Shown here piece after piece: positions 37,701-48,003 of a DNA stretch of 64,000 nucleotides. Position 1 is the first letter of the stretch. Each line of letters starts with the position of its first letter. Below the pieces are notes generated by a model. The model was not told the DNA's origin. It saw only the letters and a list, made by a program, of their open reading frames with translations, and ran no database searches. A program made the translations under genes and the position numbers. The DNA comes from Owenia fusiformis (Eukaryota > Annelida > Polychaeta > Sabellida > Oweniidae): the NCBI GenBank assembly GCA_903813345.2, contig CAIIXF020000011.1:23419754-23483753 (forward strand), given 5' to 3'.

Positions 37701-40700
37701 GATATAACTTTAACAGCACCGACTGCTCTAAAATTGACTTTGAAAGTGACTCTAGATCTGTTACTTGTCATCATCGTCTCATAGAGAGTTTTAAATGGGC
37801 ATATGCAAAACGAGCCAAATTAGGCGATGAGGAATATGTTGACCAAAAATATGTAAGCCTCGCACATTATACAGCATGACAAAAAATCCCCCTCTTGTAC
37901 TGATTTTTTAGAGACGCTCTCAATAATTAAGAAATCTTCATGATTTATATGTTAAGATATAGTGTTCAATGGACAAAAGATTGGTATGCTTGGATACCAT
38001 CAACAACTTGAGAATTAAGAGAAATCTCGTTTTCCGTGTAGGTATGCTCTGACACAAAATCACTCATATGAAAATCTGTCTTTCTTACAAAAAACAATAA
38101 GCGAATCAAATTTGACAAAGTCATTTAAGAAAAATTGGTAATATGACATATTATAATATACCTATGATGATGTATAGTGTAAACTGTTCACAAGACAGCG
38201 GGCCAATATAACTTTTGAAAAGCCCGCGCTCGCTAACTTTCTGATTGGCCAAGCGCTGGGACTACGTCATACATTAGGTCTAGGTCAAATTAACTCGTAC
38301 ATTCGTAAGATACAAACTTGGGAATAAATCATCATTTCCGAACCATTGCTAGTCAATAAGATAAGAAAACGATCTGCCCAGGCTAGATCATCATAGGTAT
38401 GTTATAAATCGTTTATGTCACTATAGTTGCACATATGCCCTCGGTTCTCAGTGATCAATGCCCATCCCAAGGTCGGGCCATATATCACTGAAACCCTCGG
38501 GCATATATGCAACGATAGTGACATAACCTCTAAATATTGATAATATATGTGTAAAGTAATGAAAGCAATCCAGTAATGACCTAAATTATGGCAGAAACAG
38601 AGATCTAGATTTAAGAAAATTGCATTTTTGAACATATTTTGATGTTTTCACTGAGAGCATACCTGGACGGAAAATGTGATATCTCTAAATCTGAAGGTTA
38701 TTGATGCTATCCAAGTACAGGGTGACAAAAAAACTGGAACCCATAAATCATCAAATTTCTTGAAAAGTATTATACCTACATTCTTCATTTCTTCAGGGTA
38801 GAAACTAGACTGAATGCATGACAAAATGACACCATAATGAGTACTGTAGCTTAGATATTAATCATGCAATGGACGACAGAAGAAAAGACTTATATTGTGA
38901 GAAAGTATATCGAGACAAAATCTTATAAAGAGACACAAACTGCCTATAGGAGAGATCACAGGGCAAGAAGAGCCCCTTGCAAGTCACAGATCTTTAGGCT
39001 TGTGCAGAAGTTTGAAGCAGAAGGAACTGTAAAACCAACAAAGAAGAAAAGTGATGGTAAACCAACCTATGCGGGGAGAGAGAGGTCTGTCAGAACTCAA
39101 GACAACTCAACAGTCAACTCAGAACGTTATATCCCTAACGTTCAAAAGTTTTGGAGAGCGCTGGGTAGACGATGTGACTTGAGAAGGGACCAGCAATGGT
39201 TCCAACAAGATGGTGCCACTCCCCATACCTCAAATGTGTCCATTCAATGGCTTCAGGCTCACTTTGGTGATTGATTAATCAGTCACCATACCCGCCACAT
39301 CTGCCCCCCCCCACTCCCCTGATTTGAACCCCCACAATTTTATTTGTGGGGGTATCTCTAGGATAATGTGTATACAGATAGTCCACTGACCATTGATGAC
39401 CTCAAACTCAACATTGGAAGACTAATTAGAGAGATAGACAGAGATGAATGCAGTCGGGTCATTGACCATTTTGCAAGAAGAATCCAGCTCTGCATCCAAC
39501 GTGGTGGTGCACATTTGGAGCACATTATCTAATCGTGCCTCATTTGAAGACTTATTTAGCTAGAATGCTAAAACTTTAACATCTTGTCATACATTCAGTT
39601 GACTATACATGTACTAAATAACTAAGCTCAATATGCATAATTGACGACGTTATTAAGACTTAAGTGGGTTCCAGTTTTTTTTGTCACCCTTAGCCTTGCC
39701 CAAGTCGGTCTCTTTTACTATCTGATTTCTATTATGACCGCCGGTAATAATTCAAGATCAGATAAGTAAAAAATACCGACTTGGGCAAGGCTATGTCACC
39801 CTGTACAACAATCTTTTTTCCATTGAACACTCTATCTTCAAAAACAAATCACGTGGATTCCTTAATTATTGAGAAAGTTATTCCAAAATTATTGGGTGTT
39901 TCTAAAATACACTTCCAACGGTTCAATTGTAATCAGAATTATAAATTTCAACAGTGTTAACACCAAACATAACATATCTTTGTGTAAGACAGATTTTGTA
40001 ATATGTCAATCTGGTACTACAATCTATGCCTTGACCAACATAAATGTAAAATAATGCGTATTATGGACAGACATCTCACACAAGGAACTGCCCATTATAT
40101 CAACAATTAATTATTTTTTCCACAAACCGATTACTAGTATTCAGATTCTTCCTGAAATGCTAGCACAAAAAACTGCTGCACAAACCCTAACTAATGTTCA
40201 AAGACCAGACCATAATGCTTCCTACTATATATGGAGAAATATGTTATTAAATATATTGTCCATATAAACATCTACATATTAATACTTTTCATTAATTGAT
40301 TATTCAGATTCTTCGTGAAATGCTGTCTCAGACAACTGCCGCACAAACCAGAGCTAGGATATTCGATGACAAGACCTTTCATCCTTCGTACTATGGAGAA
40401 ACATTCTATGACAGACTCACTAAAGGAACTGTTCATACTTCTATAGTTGATGAAAATGGTGGCATAGCAGCCTTCACCTCATCCCTCAATTTTCCGTGCG
40501 TAATATCAATTTATTTTGTCGTATGTACATCGGAAAGGGTGTCGAAAGAAGTTCGGGGGGGGGATATACAGAACAGCTCCATCCGTACGTAATACGTCTG
40601 TACGTCTGCACGTCTGTCCGCACAGTAAATAATAACTCAAATATCGTTGGCCCAAGATCGTTTATATCGTGTACGTATATGCCATATTCGCGTGCAAGTT

Positions 40701-43700
40701 CTGCTCGAAAGTCGATTTTCAAAGTGGCCGCCTGTTTCAAAATGGTGACCATTTTAGTGTCAGTTTCACAATACGAAACGAAATCAAAAGAAAAAACACG
40801 GCACACGTCGGGCGTATGCGCACATAAGTTAAAACCAATCAGATTATTTGCATATTTTGCACACATGAACTATTTGCTTCTGGGCACTTACCATCGTGAA
40901 ATATTTTCTGGAAAGTGTTACTTTTGGCCATTTGTGTTGGTTTTTAAAAAAGGAAAGAAAATCGATATATACTGAAGGCTGGACTCTATTCTCTGGAAAA
41001 GTGCTACTTTTGGCCATATGTGTTGGTTTTGAAAAAAGGTATGAAAATATATCGATAGGCTGGACTCTGTTTATTTTCTGGAAAAGTGCTACTTTTGGCC
41101 ATTTGTGTTGGTTTTTAAAAAAAGGTATGAAAATATATCGATAGTGTATCGATCTTTTAGCTGCTACCTTTAGCCATTTGTGTTAGTTTTGAAAGAGGGT
41201 CCATTTTATGCTATGCGTTATCTCTTTTGATAGAACCTGTTCTAAATTTTTTAATCTGTCCCTGATGACGGTCATTTCAAATTTTATACTAAGTCCAAAA
41301 GTAGCACAAAATAAAAACCCAAAAATCTCTACCCTATATCGTGACATATATCCATCAAAATAAAAACCAAAAAATCTCTACCCTATATCGTGACATATAT
41401 CTCCGTTTGGTGCATACTGATGTACAGTGATTATGTTGAAAGTATGTGAATACTTATTTAAGCATATTACACTTTCCAATGACATTTTGATTAGTAAGCG
41501 GCCTTTTCGAAAATGGTTGCCATTTTCCAGTGTGTTATTTTGCGTTTTTACCATTATTTATATTATTTATTTTGTTTATCTATCATAATAGTCGCGCCCG
41601 GTGATCGTGAAAATGGGACGGAGGGGGGGGAGCAAGCAATTTCTGGTAGAAAATGAACAAATCTGCAAAAATTATTTTTTCAAGAAAAGGTTTATGATTT
41701 AATTGCTAAACGAATAGGCGCACGGTAATGGTAAAATATGTCACGTATTCTACGACTTTTTTTTAGCCGATTCTCTTCTTAGGTATAAGATCTATTAAAA
41801 AAGGCACAACGCCACCAACGTGCAAAAGTCAATGTTTTTGCTTTAAATCAAGCATCAACGGTCTACACAACCTGCAATAAATATTTGTAAGTGACATTAT
41901 CATCATACCTTTTTTTCGATTATTTTTTTATCGAGTCGAAGACGAGATAAAGAAACATTATCAAAGCGAGTCAAGAATGGACGATCTTGCACAGGTACGA
42001 GTACAAGAAAGTTTTTCTCATATGACTCTGTATTATGCCATATTTTCACCATTTTATCATAAAACTGAGTGAAAAATAGTTTCAAATTAATTGATCTTCA
42101 TCTTTCAATTGTAATGACGTCATAACAATATTGAAGAAAATACATAGATACACGTGGCAACAAAGCCATATGTTAGCCATATGACTAACAAAGATACAGT
42201 CATCTTTACCCCATGCAAGATATTGTCATCTTTCATCCTAAAAAGTCACACGTGCAAGATGAGATTTACTTGTGACATCACTGCTCTATAAACATCAACA
42301 ACATGGCAACGGACACACCGTTGCTATGAGTATCCATGCTAATTCTACAAAACCAAGCTGTGACGTCATAACAATGGAGCTTTGTTGCCACTTGTATCTA
42401 TGTATTTTCTTCAATATCGTTATGACGTCATAACAATTGAAAGATAAAGTTCAATTAATTTGAAGCTGTTTTTCACTAAGTTTTATGATAAAATCTTGAA
42501 ATAATGGCATAATACAGAGTCATATGAGAAAAACTTTCTTGTACTCGTACCTGTGCAAGATCGTCCATTCTTGACTCGCTTTGATAATGTTTCTTTATCT
42601 CGTCGAAAAGAATCATCAAAGCTCATCAAGAATGGACGATCTTGCACAGGTACTCATATAAGAACCTCTATATCTTGCATGGGGTAAAGATGGCTGTATC
42701 TTTGTTAGTCATATGAGAAAATATAATCTAGAGAAGTGAACATATTATTGTAAAAGATTTTTAGTTTTCCTCTAATAAACTATTCACTGTGGAGACTTTT
42801 AGGAAAACTGACATGATATGACCCCAACATTTTCTTAAATAGAGACAATTTAGATGATTGTTTTTCCCTATGTCTTACTTTAAAGATTTGGCTCTGGCTT
42901 AGTGGGAAATACGACTGGGATTGTTTACAATAACGAGATGGACGACTTCTCTACTCCTTTCACAAAGAATTTACATGGCTTTGTTGCATCTCCTGCCAAT
43001 TTTATAAAACCTGGAAAACGCCCATTATCGTCGATGGTACCAGTGATCATTTTGAATTCTACTACTAACAAAGTTAAACTTGTGCTAGGTGGTATTGGGG
43101 GATCTAGAATACCTACATCCACAGCATATGTATGTTTCTATTGACATTTTTTAAACGTGACTCTTGTTTTGTATTATATCAAAATGTTCAAGATACGCCA
43201 CAATGTTCTCTTGTAAACATGTCTTATGAATTATGCCTTGTGCATAGCTTATACACAACATTAACTAGCTGAAGTTTAAATATTTTAAGGAATCTTGAAA
43301 CATATTGTCTAATTTCTTGCCCCGTATAGAACCAGGCAAAAATAAAAAAAGAATACAACTTCTAAAAGATCATAATTGTGTTTACCTAAGCAGCTTATAC
43401 CATCATGACCATTCTTTATGTTAGATTCTTCCTTAGGTGGCCGTCCGGCATTTATGGCTTGGTGAAGATATACAAACTGCCATATATAACCCAAGATTAC
43501 ACCATCAGCTTCTGCCGAACACAATCATTCAATTCGGTGATTTTCCAAAAGTAAGTATTTTCGACTGCGTGCGATATATATAATGTAGTATAATTATTAT
43601 TAAAAATTAAAAGCGCAGCTAAATTCCGAACAGACAATTCATCATCTTGAAAGAATATTTCTAAAAACAATAATTTCTTAAAAACCACTATGTAAACAAT

Positions 43701-43874
43701 CGAAAATTAAATTACATTGTATTTTAGAATATCTTACGAGGTTTATCCAGTATCGGTCATAGCATAAGAAAGGAGTATGATTTTATGGGCATGATACAAG
43801 GTATAGCTATGATAAATGGCACTTTAGAAGCAGCGTGTGACTATAGAAGGATTTGTGGAACAGATGGATATTAA
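24018..43874 (+). CDS. GGT1-like: Gamma-glutamyltransferase, copy B (complete, 11 exons, 621 aa)
   Basis: Exons: 24018-24034, 24226-24501, 32799-32893, 34986-35111, 35920-36127, 36583-36728, 37548-37852, 40308-40495, 42886-43129, 43437-43550, 43728-43874. They sum to 1866 bases, in frame, with GT-AG introns. Residues about 11-31 form a hydrophobic signal anchor after a short basic cytoplasmic N-terminus, as in type II membrane GGTs. NILKKGGNAVDAAIA lies in exon 3. Arg150 (GRETAP) matches the substrate-binding Arg; Thr432 (KGTVHTS) matches the nucleophile; NNEMDDF, PLSSM and GGIGGS are intact. Several N-x-S/T sites fit an ectoenzyme. Compared with copy A it has Ala433Val next to the nucleophile, Gly to Pro before FGSGL, and a run of Glu to Lys/Arg changes. 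Intron 2 is 8.3 kb and packed with transposons. The first polyadenylation signal of copy A (AATAAA) is ATTAAA here at 44222; later signals remain. Whether it is active is unknown. Confidence 0.95.
24531..25595. mobile_element. Element with about 300-350-bp internal repeats (GGT-B intron 2)
   Basis: Begins AGCTCACATG and ends CATGTGAGCCCAGTACCCAC. Inside, a unit with TTTCAAAATGG-CGCCAT, GTCTCGCGAAA, AGCTTTACAAATAATTTCAG and AACATTGATTTGTCCA recurs about three times, each more degraded. Starts about 30 bases after the exon 2 donor. An inverted relative is at 60780-61560. Confidence 0.75.
26245..27201. mobile_element. 957-bp TIR element with internal ATTCGTAA repeats
   Basis: Ends CTGCTTCATTATTCGT and ACGAATAATGAAGCAG. 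The interior is rich in repeated ATTCGTAA-CACATTTAT words. It interrupts a block that is continuous at 20092-20290. Sits in GGT-B intron 2. Confidence 0.75.
27422..30598. mobile_element. 3.2-kb fold-back element with subterminal tandem repeats
   Basis: Left arm 27422-28470 and right arm about 29760-30598 are inverted relative to each other (TCGGTACCAA-GGGGAATAA and inverse at the ends). Each arm holds repeated units of about 150-170 bases, built around AAGATGGCCGCCAAAATG and an ATGAATA-GTAAC-TTAATA-AAGCTC stretch. The middle (28480-29600) is retroelement sequence. Inserted into a block seen intact at about 20290. Confidence 0.8.
28490..29560 (+). pseudogene. Retroelement fragment inside the 3.2-kb fold-back
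   Basis: The + strand shows RAFMDIINVMT near 28585, followed after a stop by RILGCLEKIG. At 29225-29557 there is an open stretch with KCKGWTVRHFPVHVGFRGFQ-like text (actual: VRCKGWTVRHFPVHVGFRGF). Both recall a family of animal retroelement RT proteins with a RAFMDDLT catalytic box. Stops and frameshifts throughout. Family assignment is from memory of motif patterns and is tentative. Confidence 0.5.
30645..31115. repeat. Right part of the duplicated block, split by insertions
   Basis: Continuation of the second copy of 20092-20790 (its left part is at 26176-26240 and 27203-27365). The minus-strand frame shared with 20234-20446 breaks after INNN. Confidence 0.7.
31280..31433. repeat. Second copy of the GGT-B upstream sequence (intron 2)
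   Basis: Partner of 23470-23585, with about 40 extra bases between the first and second shared words. About 1.4 kb upstream of GGT-B exon 3. Confidence 0.65.
31588..31856 (+). repeat. tRNA-derived SINE with microsatellite tail
   Basis: Head with box A (TAGCTCAGTTGG, 31591) and box B (GGGTTCGACTCC, 31634), a GGGTGCCCTCGGGTTA body, then a (TG)n/(CGTG)n run and G-tract. Arms do not fold into a good tRNA, so not a tRNA gene. Confidence 0.7.
31747..31786. repeat. TG/CGTG microsatellite
   Basis: Run of TGTG passing into GCGTGCGTGCG repeats; tail of the SINE. Confidence 0.9.
31890..32075 (+). repeat. Second tRNA-derived SINE, adjacent
   Basis: AGTTGGTAGAGCATCAG and GGGTTCGATTCCCACAC boxes, and the same GGGTGCCCTCGGGT body word as its neighbour at 31588-31856. 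Confidence 0.65.
32960..33787. mobile_element. About 828-bp near-perfect palindrome (GGT-B intron 3)
   Basis: Starts CACAGGCTGGTATCGAA 67 bases after the exon 3 donor and ends TTCGATACTAGCCTGTG. The motif TGTCCGCTGTGACGGAGCA occurs near each end and twice, back to back, at the centre (about 33345-33410). The arms are about 390 bases with few mismatches, so it is a recent fold-back insertion. Confidence 0.9.
34465..34641 (-). pseudogene. Non-LTR retrotransposon RT fragment (copy B, intron 3)
   Basis: Minus strand: GVNQRCSPSAYLF, then AEILGISIRQNND, then SMFDDDTTFFL (the RT catalytic box, where Phe-Asp-Asp-Asp replaces the usual Tyr/Phe-Ala-Asp-Asp), then a stop. About 58 codons remain. It predates the duplication because copy A has it too. 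Confidence 0.8.
36826..37277. mobile_element. hAT-type MITE, 452 bp (copy B intron 6)
   Basis: Exactly flanked by the 8-bp direct repeat GTCCAAGG (36818-36825, 37278-37285). Copy A holds one uninterrupted GTCCAAGG. Ends TAGAGGTGTCAA and TTGACACCAATA, with AACCGGTTAACCGGTTAACC subterminal repeats at both ends. No coding capacity. The 8-bp duplication and ends are typical of hAT. Confidence 0.9.
38395..38530. repeat. Short palindromic MITE, copy B intron 7
   Basis: Duplicate of the hairpin at 3434-3566 with a few substitutions. Confidence 0.75.
38864..39274 (+). pseudogene. Truncated mariner-family transposase
   Basis: 136-codon reading frame: residues 1-65 form the DNA-binding helix-turn-helix, residues about 111-135 the QQDGATPHT block. 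The block carrying the first catalytic Asp and the third acidic residue are not in frame. A stop at 39272 separates the C-terminal part. Not expected to be active. Confidence 0.8.
39691..39793. mobile_element. 103-bp palindromic MITE nested in the mariner right end
   Basis: Inverted ends TAGCCTTGCCCAAGTCGGT and ACCGACTTGGGCAAGGCTA (with a short mismatch inside). Flanked by the direct repeat TGTCACCCT (39682-39690 and 39794-39802), which splits the host mariner TIR. Insertion order is therefore mariner first, palindrome second. Confidence 0.8.
40145..40243 (+). pseudogene. Relic duplicate of GGT exon 8 (copy B intron 7)
   Basis: Same relic as at 4084-4175, with a few extra bases (CCCTA) relative to copy A. 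It is still preceded by CAG. Lacks a matching in-phase donor and the catalytic residues. Confidence 0.75.
40308..40495 (+). CDS. GGT1-like: GGT copy B catalytic exon (exon 8), KGTVHTS variant
   Basis: Same length (188 bases) as its copy A partner. The residue after the nucleophilic Thr is Val rather than Ala. The last split codon becomes Pro rather than Gly, just before FGSGL. An upstream Gly is Asp (RIFDD). The reading frame and both splice sites are intact. Val at this position is unusual for the family as far as I know; its effect on autocleavage is not visible from sequence. Confidence 0.93.
40900..41205. repeat. Minisatellite, about 85-bp unit, about 3.5 copies (copy B intron 8)
   Basis: Counterpart of 4977-5345 with one unit fewer: the unit equivalent to the first in copy A is fused to the second. 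Indicates unequal exchange or slippage after the duplication. Confidence 0.85.
41930..42665. repeat. Fold-back repeat with both arms (copy B intron 8)
   Basis: Left arm from CGAAGACGAGATAAAGAAAC reads inward to about 42170; right arm reads back through the same sequence to about 42600, followed by a second hairpin. Counterpart of the copy A element, with the interior in opposite orientation. Confidence 0.75.
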
Positions 43875-44366
43875 TAAGTAAATGTCCCATATCTTGTTTA
43901 CTGAGATGACAGGATGTGATGATTTATAGTTGTAAATAGCTAGATTTCTAAGGATAGATCATCCAACAAGTACATATACGCATCATGATAAACCATGACA
44001 TCTCATTTCTTCTCAGCCATGGGGTGTTTCAGGTGAAACAGAAAGATGCTATGAGTATCAGAATGACATATACGTATAATCTACCAAAAGTGTATAATCT
44101 GCGTCTGTGTCACAATTGCTTCGAGGTTTTGCTTTAAATGTCCTCTAACGATTGAAAACTTTATATAAAAGATAGATATCGTATTTACACATTTCTTTTA
44201 TTCACATATAACGAAGCATCTATTAAAGCATGTGTTCAAAATATTATCGCTATTTTTAATAAAATATATTTGAAATGTTCATTGTGAATGCTTTGTTATA
44301 TCTGGTTGGCTAGATTATTCAACAATATGTGATTAATAAATATCCCAACGTTCCGATGAACTAATC

Positions 44367-44934
44367 CACCCTATGCAGACAGAGCCTGTGGGAAATATTG
44401 GGTGCGGAGCAAATGAGCAGAGGGTGCGGAGCTAACGGTCATTTTTGAATTTAAATTTGGGATATATCTGAAACTAAGCCGTTTTGGGACTTAATATATC
44501 AAACGTATATAAACGTACCTCCGCACCCAATATTTAGAGGGGGCTCATATCTGAAGAACATTTCCGAATTTTTATAAAATCACTCAGATACTGCCTGGCT
44601 TCCAAGATGCAAAAATATTTTGCATGGGTAGTGTATCTTGAACACCATTTTTTATGAATGCTGGGGACGCAGTATTAAAAGGATAGTCTCAAAATATATA
44701 GGTCTGGGAAATGTTTAAGGCATACTGCGTCGCTATAAAATGAATTGCACTACTATTTTCACAGTTTTATTGATATTTGGTGTCAAATACACATATCTTG
44801 GTATATTTGAAGTCCCAAAACGGCTTAGTTTCAGAAATATCCCAATTTTAAATTCAAAAATGACCGTTAGCGCGCACCCTCCGCTCATTTGCGCCGCACC
44901 CAATATTTCCCACAGGCTCTGTCTGCATAGGGTG
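44367..44934. mobile_element. 568-bp fold-back MITE (copy B 3' flank)
   Basis: Arms of about 115 bases: CACCCTATGCAGACAGAGCC at the left, its inverse GGCTCTGTCTGCATAGGGTG at the right. Replaces about 1.6 kb of different sequence in copy A (10940-12555). Confidence 0.85.
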
Positions 44935-45509
44935 ATGGTATAAGAAACAATATCTAATACCCCCTCCCCACCATCTAAGGACCATTATTACAATCCGAGA
45001 CCACATCACCAATTCAAAGAACGCTTTATTCATACTGAAATTACAAAAATTGATAGCCAATATTCATAACATCAAAAATAGGATATTTTTTTATACATTG
45101 TTAATTTATTTCATCGTATACATTTTATACAAGAATGGCTTGCCAATCGCACAAAGCATTATAGGCTAAGCGTAAAATACATAATATTTAATTACAAATG
45201 TAAATGCATGTAATATAGAAGCTAAAAAATCAAATCATGTAAAGTATAGGAAGGACAGGCTAGGCATCATGTGTCATGGTCTCAGTGAGGGAAATGGTAG
45301 GCATGGGTAGTAATTGATTGGAGGGACCCAAAGAAAAGAAAAATATGACCATATTATGAGTTCTATAGTAAGAAGTTGTCAACAAGTGCAAAATGATCCT
45401 TATTGTGTACAAGCGATAGAGCGTCACTGCCATGTTTCATGAAATCTATAAATTGACTTTTGTTCCTAATAGCTAAAGGTTTGTAAGTCTCTACAAGTGG
45501 GAGAAAAGT

Positions 45510-46020
45510 GTTCCTATTTTGTGCTTTATTTGGACAATTAAAGAATAAATGTTTGGGTGTTCCAGGCGCACCACAAGAGCAGTTAGGTGTCTCTATATAA
45601 GAAAAATTATGGCCATATAATTGAGCTTAAGTGAGCAAGTCAACCCTGAATCTATTGAGAATTATTTCTCGACTTCTTGTCAACTTTAATTTAGTAGTAG
45701 GAAGAAAATTAGGGGGTTGGGTATTATTTTTTAGTAGGTTGTTGAAGCTGGCAATTGTTCTGCTTTCTCGAATATGCTTCAGTAATATTCCAATGGGAGA
45801 TAGCAGAGGAGTTTCTAAATTTGGTTGAACATTTTGGCAGGTATTTTGAAATTAAGATTAGATCGGAGTTCTCGAGTGATTTGAGTTCTCAGAGGTTCAA
45901 AGATGTCTGTCACATAGTTTGGTGTGAGATTATTTTTAACTCTTAAACTTTTTCATTTATTTGCATTGACGGCCTTGTTTCCAAATTAGGCCACGAGAGT
46001 GTATTCTTTACCTTAATTGA
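45510..46020 (-). pseudogene. LINE ORF2 C-terminal fragment, copy B 3' flank
   Basis: Duplicate of 13140-13660 with additional small indels, so it is more decayed in reading frame. No promoter, poly-A tail or target duplication is visible. Confidence 0.6.
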
Positions 46021-46679
46021 ACTACTCAACTGCCATGCAAACATCCACTGCATGAATAGGATACTTGTAGTCAAACGATGTGAAACAAGAAAAATCCAGT
46101 CTCGAAGTCAATATTTAAAGCGTAGAAATGCAAAGGGTCAACATCCATTCGCAAAGCCAACTCCACAATCCATGGTTTCGATCCTTATTTCTCAACCATT
46201 AATGCCATAGCCGGATCCACCTTAACCTGAAGGAGCCAAATGAAAAATGTGTGAGTTAAATGCAAACCTTTAAGAATCCCAACATCCCTGAGCATGACAA
46301 GTCAGTAGCAAAACTTGAAAGTTCTGAACTAATGATTTATTTTTCTCAGTAAAGCCTAGGAAATGTCTTTACCTAGGCGTTTTAGCAATAAAACATGTCG
46401 TGATTTAAAATCTGAATATTTTTAGCAGGTTCAATGGAATACCACTAATTAAATGTGAAAATTTTCAAAATTAAAGTCATCTTTTTGTCATATATCTTGA
46501 AATATACGTTGTACTTGTGCAATTTTAATTAGAATGTCGACATATGAGGTGCGCTTATGAATATTAGATTCATTTGTCTTTTTCAATTTGAACTCCGCAG
46601 GGTATTTCTAATTGAAGAAATCTTTAAGTTAAGAGTTTTCTAAACTTGACAGGACATCTAGTCTATAGACACTTACTTA

Positions 46680-47363
46680 GTAGCCCGGACAGAATTGTTC
46701 AATGGTCACTTTTTCTTCAATAACTTTTTTAACCCTAGTTGAACCCATGTAACTATAGGGTCATACTGCCACAGTTTGTAATATCTTTCCCAGTCACACG
46801 CCTCTTTACCCATCCTTGGCATGCATGTGAATTGTTCTTCAGCTTTTCAATGGCCTCTGAGATGGCTGTTAAGCTTGGAGCTCTTGAAAAGATTAAGGAC
46901 CTACTCTCATCACATCCCGCGCATTAGGGCGCCACCTTTTCACATCCTCTTGAACACAACCCCAAACATTTCAATAGAGTTGATTTCATATACCCTTGGA
47001 GGGATTTGACTTCTTGTATTTGATGACTGGTCAGTTGCTGCATTACATAAGGATTGTAACGGTGGCAGCATGGCCCTATAGTCCTATGACAATCTTTAAA
47101 TATTAACTTTCAACTGAACATTCAAATTCCCAAAATATGCCGCCATTTTGAACAAATATGAGGCAAAATGATGAATTATGTATTTCATCAGTCATTCTAT
47201 GAATGCCTATAATATCAATTAATTAGGAGATGTTCCTCAAATATTTTTTTGTATGTCAGAATTTTACACTAGTTTTCAAATATGTGATCAGACTCTGATA
47301 ATACTGAAAATTAAAAAAGTTATTAAAGAAAAAGTGACCATTGAACAATTCTGTCCGGGCTAC
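46680..47363. mobile_element. 684-bp TA-flanked element (copy B 3' flank)
   Basis: TIRs GTAGCCCGGACAGAATTGTT and AACAATTCTGTCCGGGCTAC, about 50 bases long, bounded by TA. Copy A retains the empty site (cttacttcatgtactt). No recognisable protein. Confidence 0.85.
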
Positions 47364-47847
47364 TATGTACTTAGCAATGTTTATTACTGGTGTATTTATC
47401 TATTCATTATCCCGGTGTTAACCATTGTGTTTTACATTTTAGCCCCATGTTCCCATGGTAATTTATCTAAAAAGCTTTCTATATTCAATTAAAGAGGAGC
47501 TAAAAGATACAACAGAATACTGAGTGATCCCTGCAGTTACTCCATAGGAAATTCTATTTGAGACGCCAATCACAATTTTTACAGTACCAAACTGTGGTAG
47601 CCATTCTACAAAGATTCCATAAATATGAGAAATTCAGTAGAAATCCTTTCAAAATATTCCATGTTCATAACAAAAAATCTGCTTTTTGCACCTACAAGAC
47701 AATTTGCCATTTCATAATTTTAACTTGGCTATTTGGATATAAAATAGTTAAAAACAAAGGCACATAGTGGGCAATATTGTACTTAAAAATCAAAAATAGC
47801 CGCAACTCAGCATGTCCAAAAATATCATTCATAGTCATCCTCAAAAA

Positions 47848-48003
47848 AATAAGTGCTTTCAAAGAGAAACATGTATGATGTTATTGGTGATTTAAAACAG
47901 CCATATTTTTGACCAGGTGTCCTTTCACATCTTGGTATGACGTTTTCAATCAAAATGTTGGGTGAGTATGGTCCTTTCTGACAATAGATGCATGCCTTTC
48001 GTA
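47848..48003. repeat. About 155-bp insertion specific to copy B 3' flank
   Basis: Interrupts sequence that is continuous in copy A (cctcaaaaaatatattattt). No clear terminal repeats, family not recognised. Confidence 0.55.

Larger units (their letters stand above)
38718..39803 (+). mobile_element. Internally deleted mariner/IS630-type transposon (copy B intron 7)
   Basis: Flanked by TA on both sides (38716 and 39804). TIRs start CAGGGTGACAAAAAAACTGG. The uninterrupted site is preserved in copy A (ccaagtacaactacaatc). It encodes an N-terminal helix-turn-helix (38864: MQWTTEEKTYIVRKYIETKS, then RRAPCKSQIFRLVQKF), jumps to WFQQDGATPHTSNVSIQWLQ around the second catalytic Asp, stops, and continues out of frame to HFARRIQLCIQRGGAHLEHII. 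The middle of the transposase is missing, so it is non-autonomous. Confidence 0.88.

Noticed and set aside
38864-39274. Functional transposase gene
   Set aside because: Lacks the catalytic middle, ends early, and the C-terminal part is out of frame.
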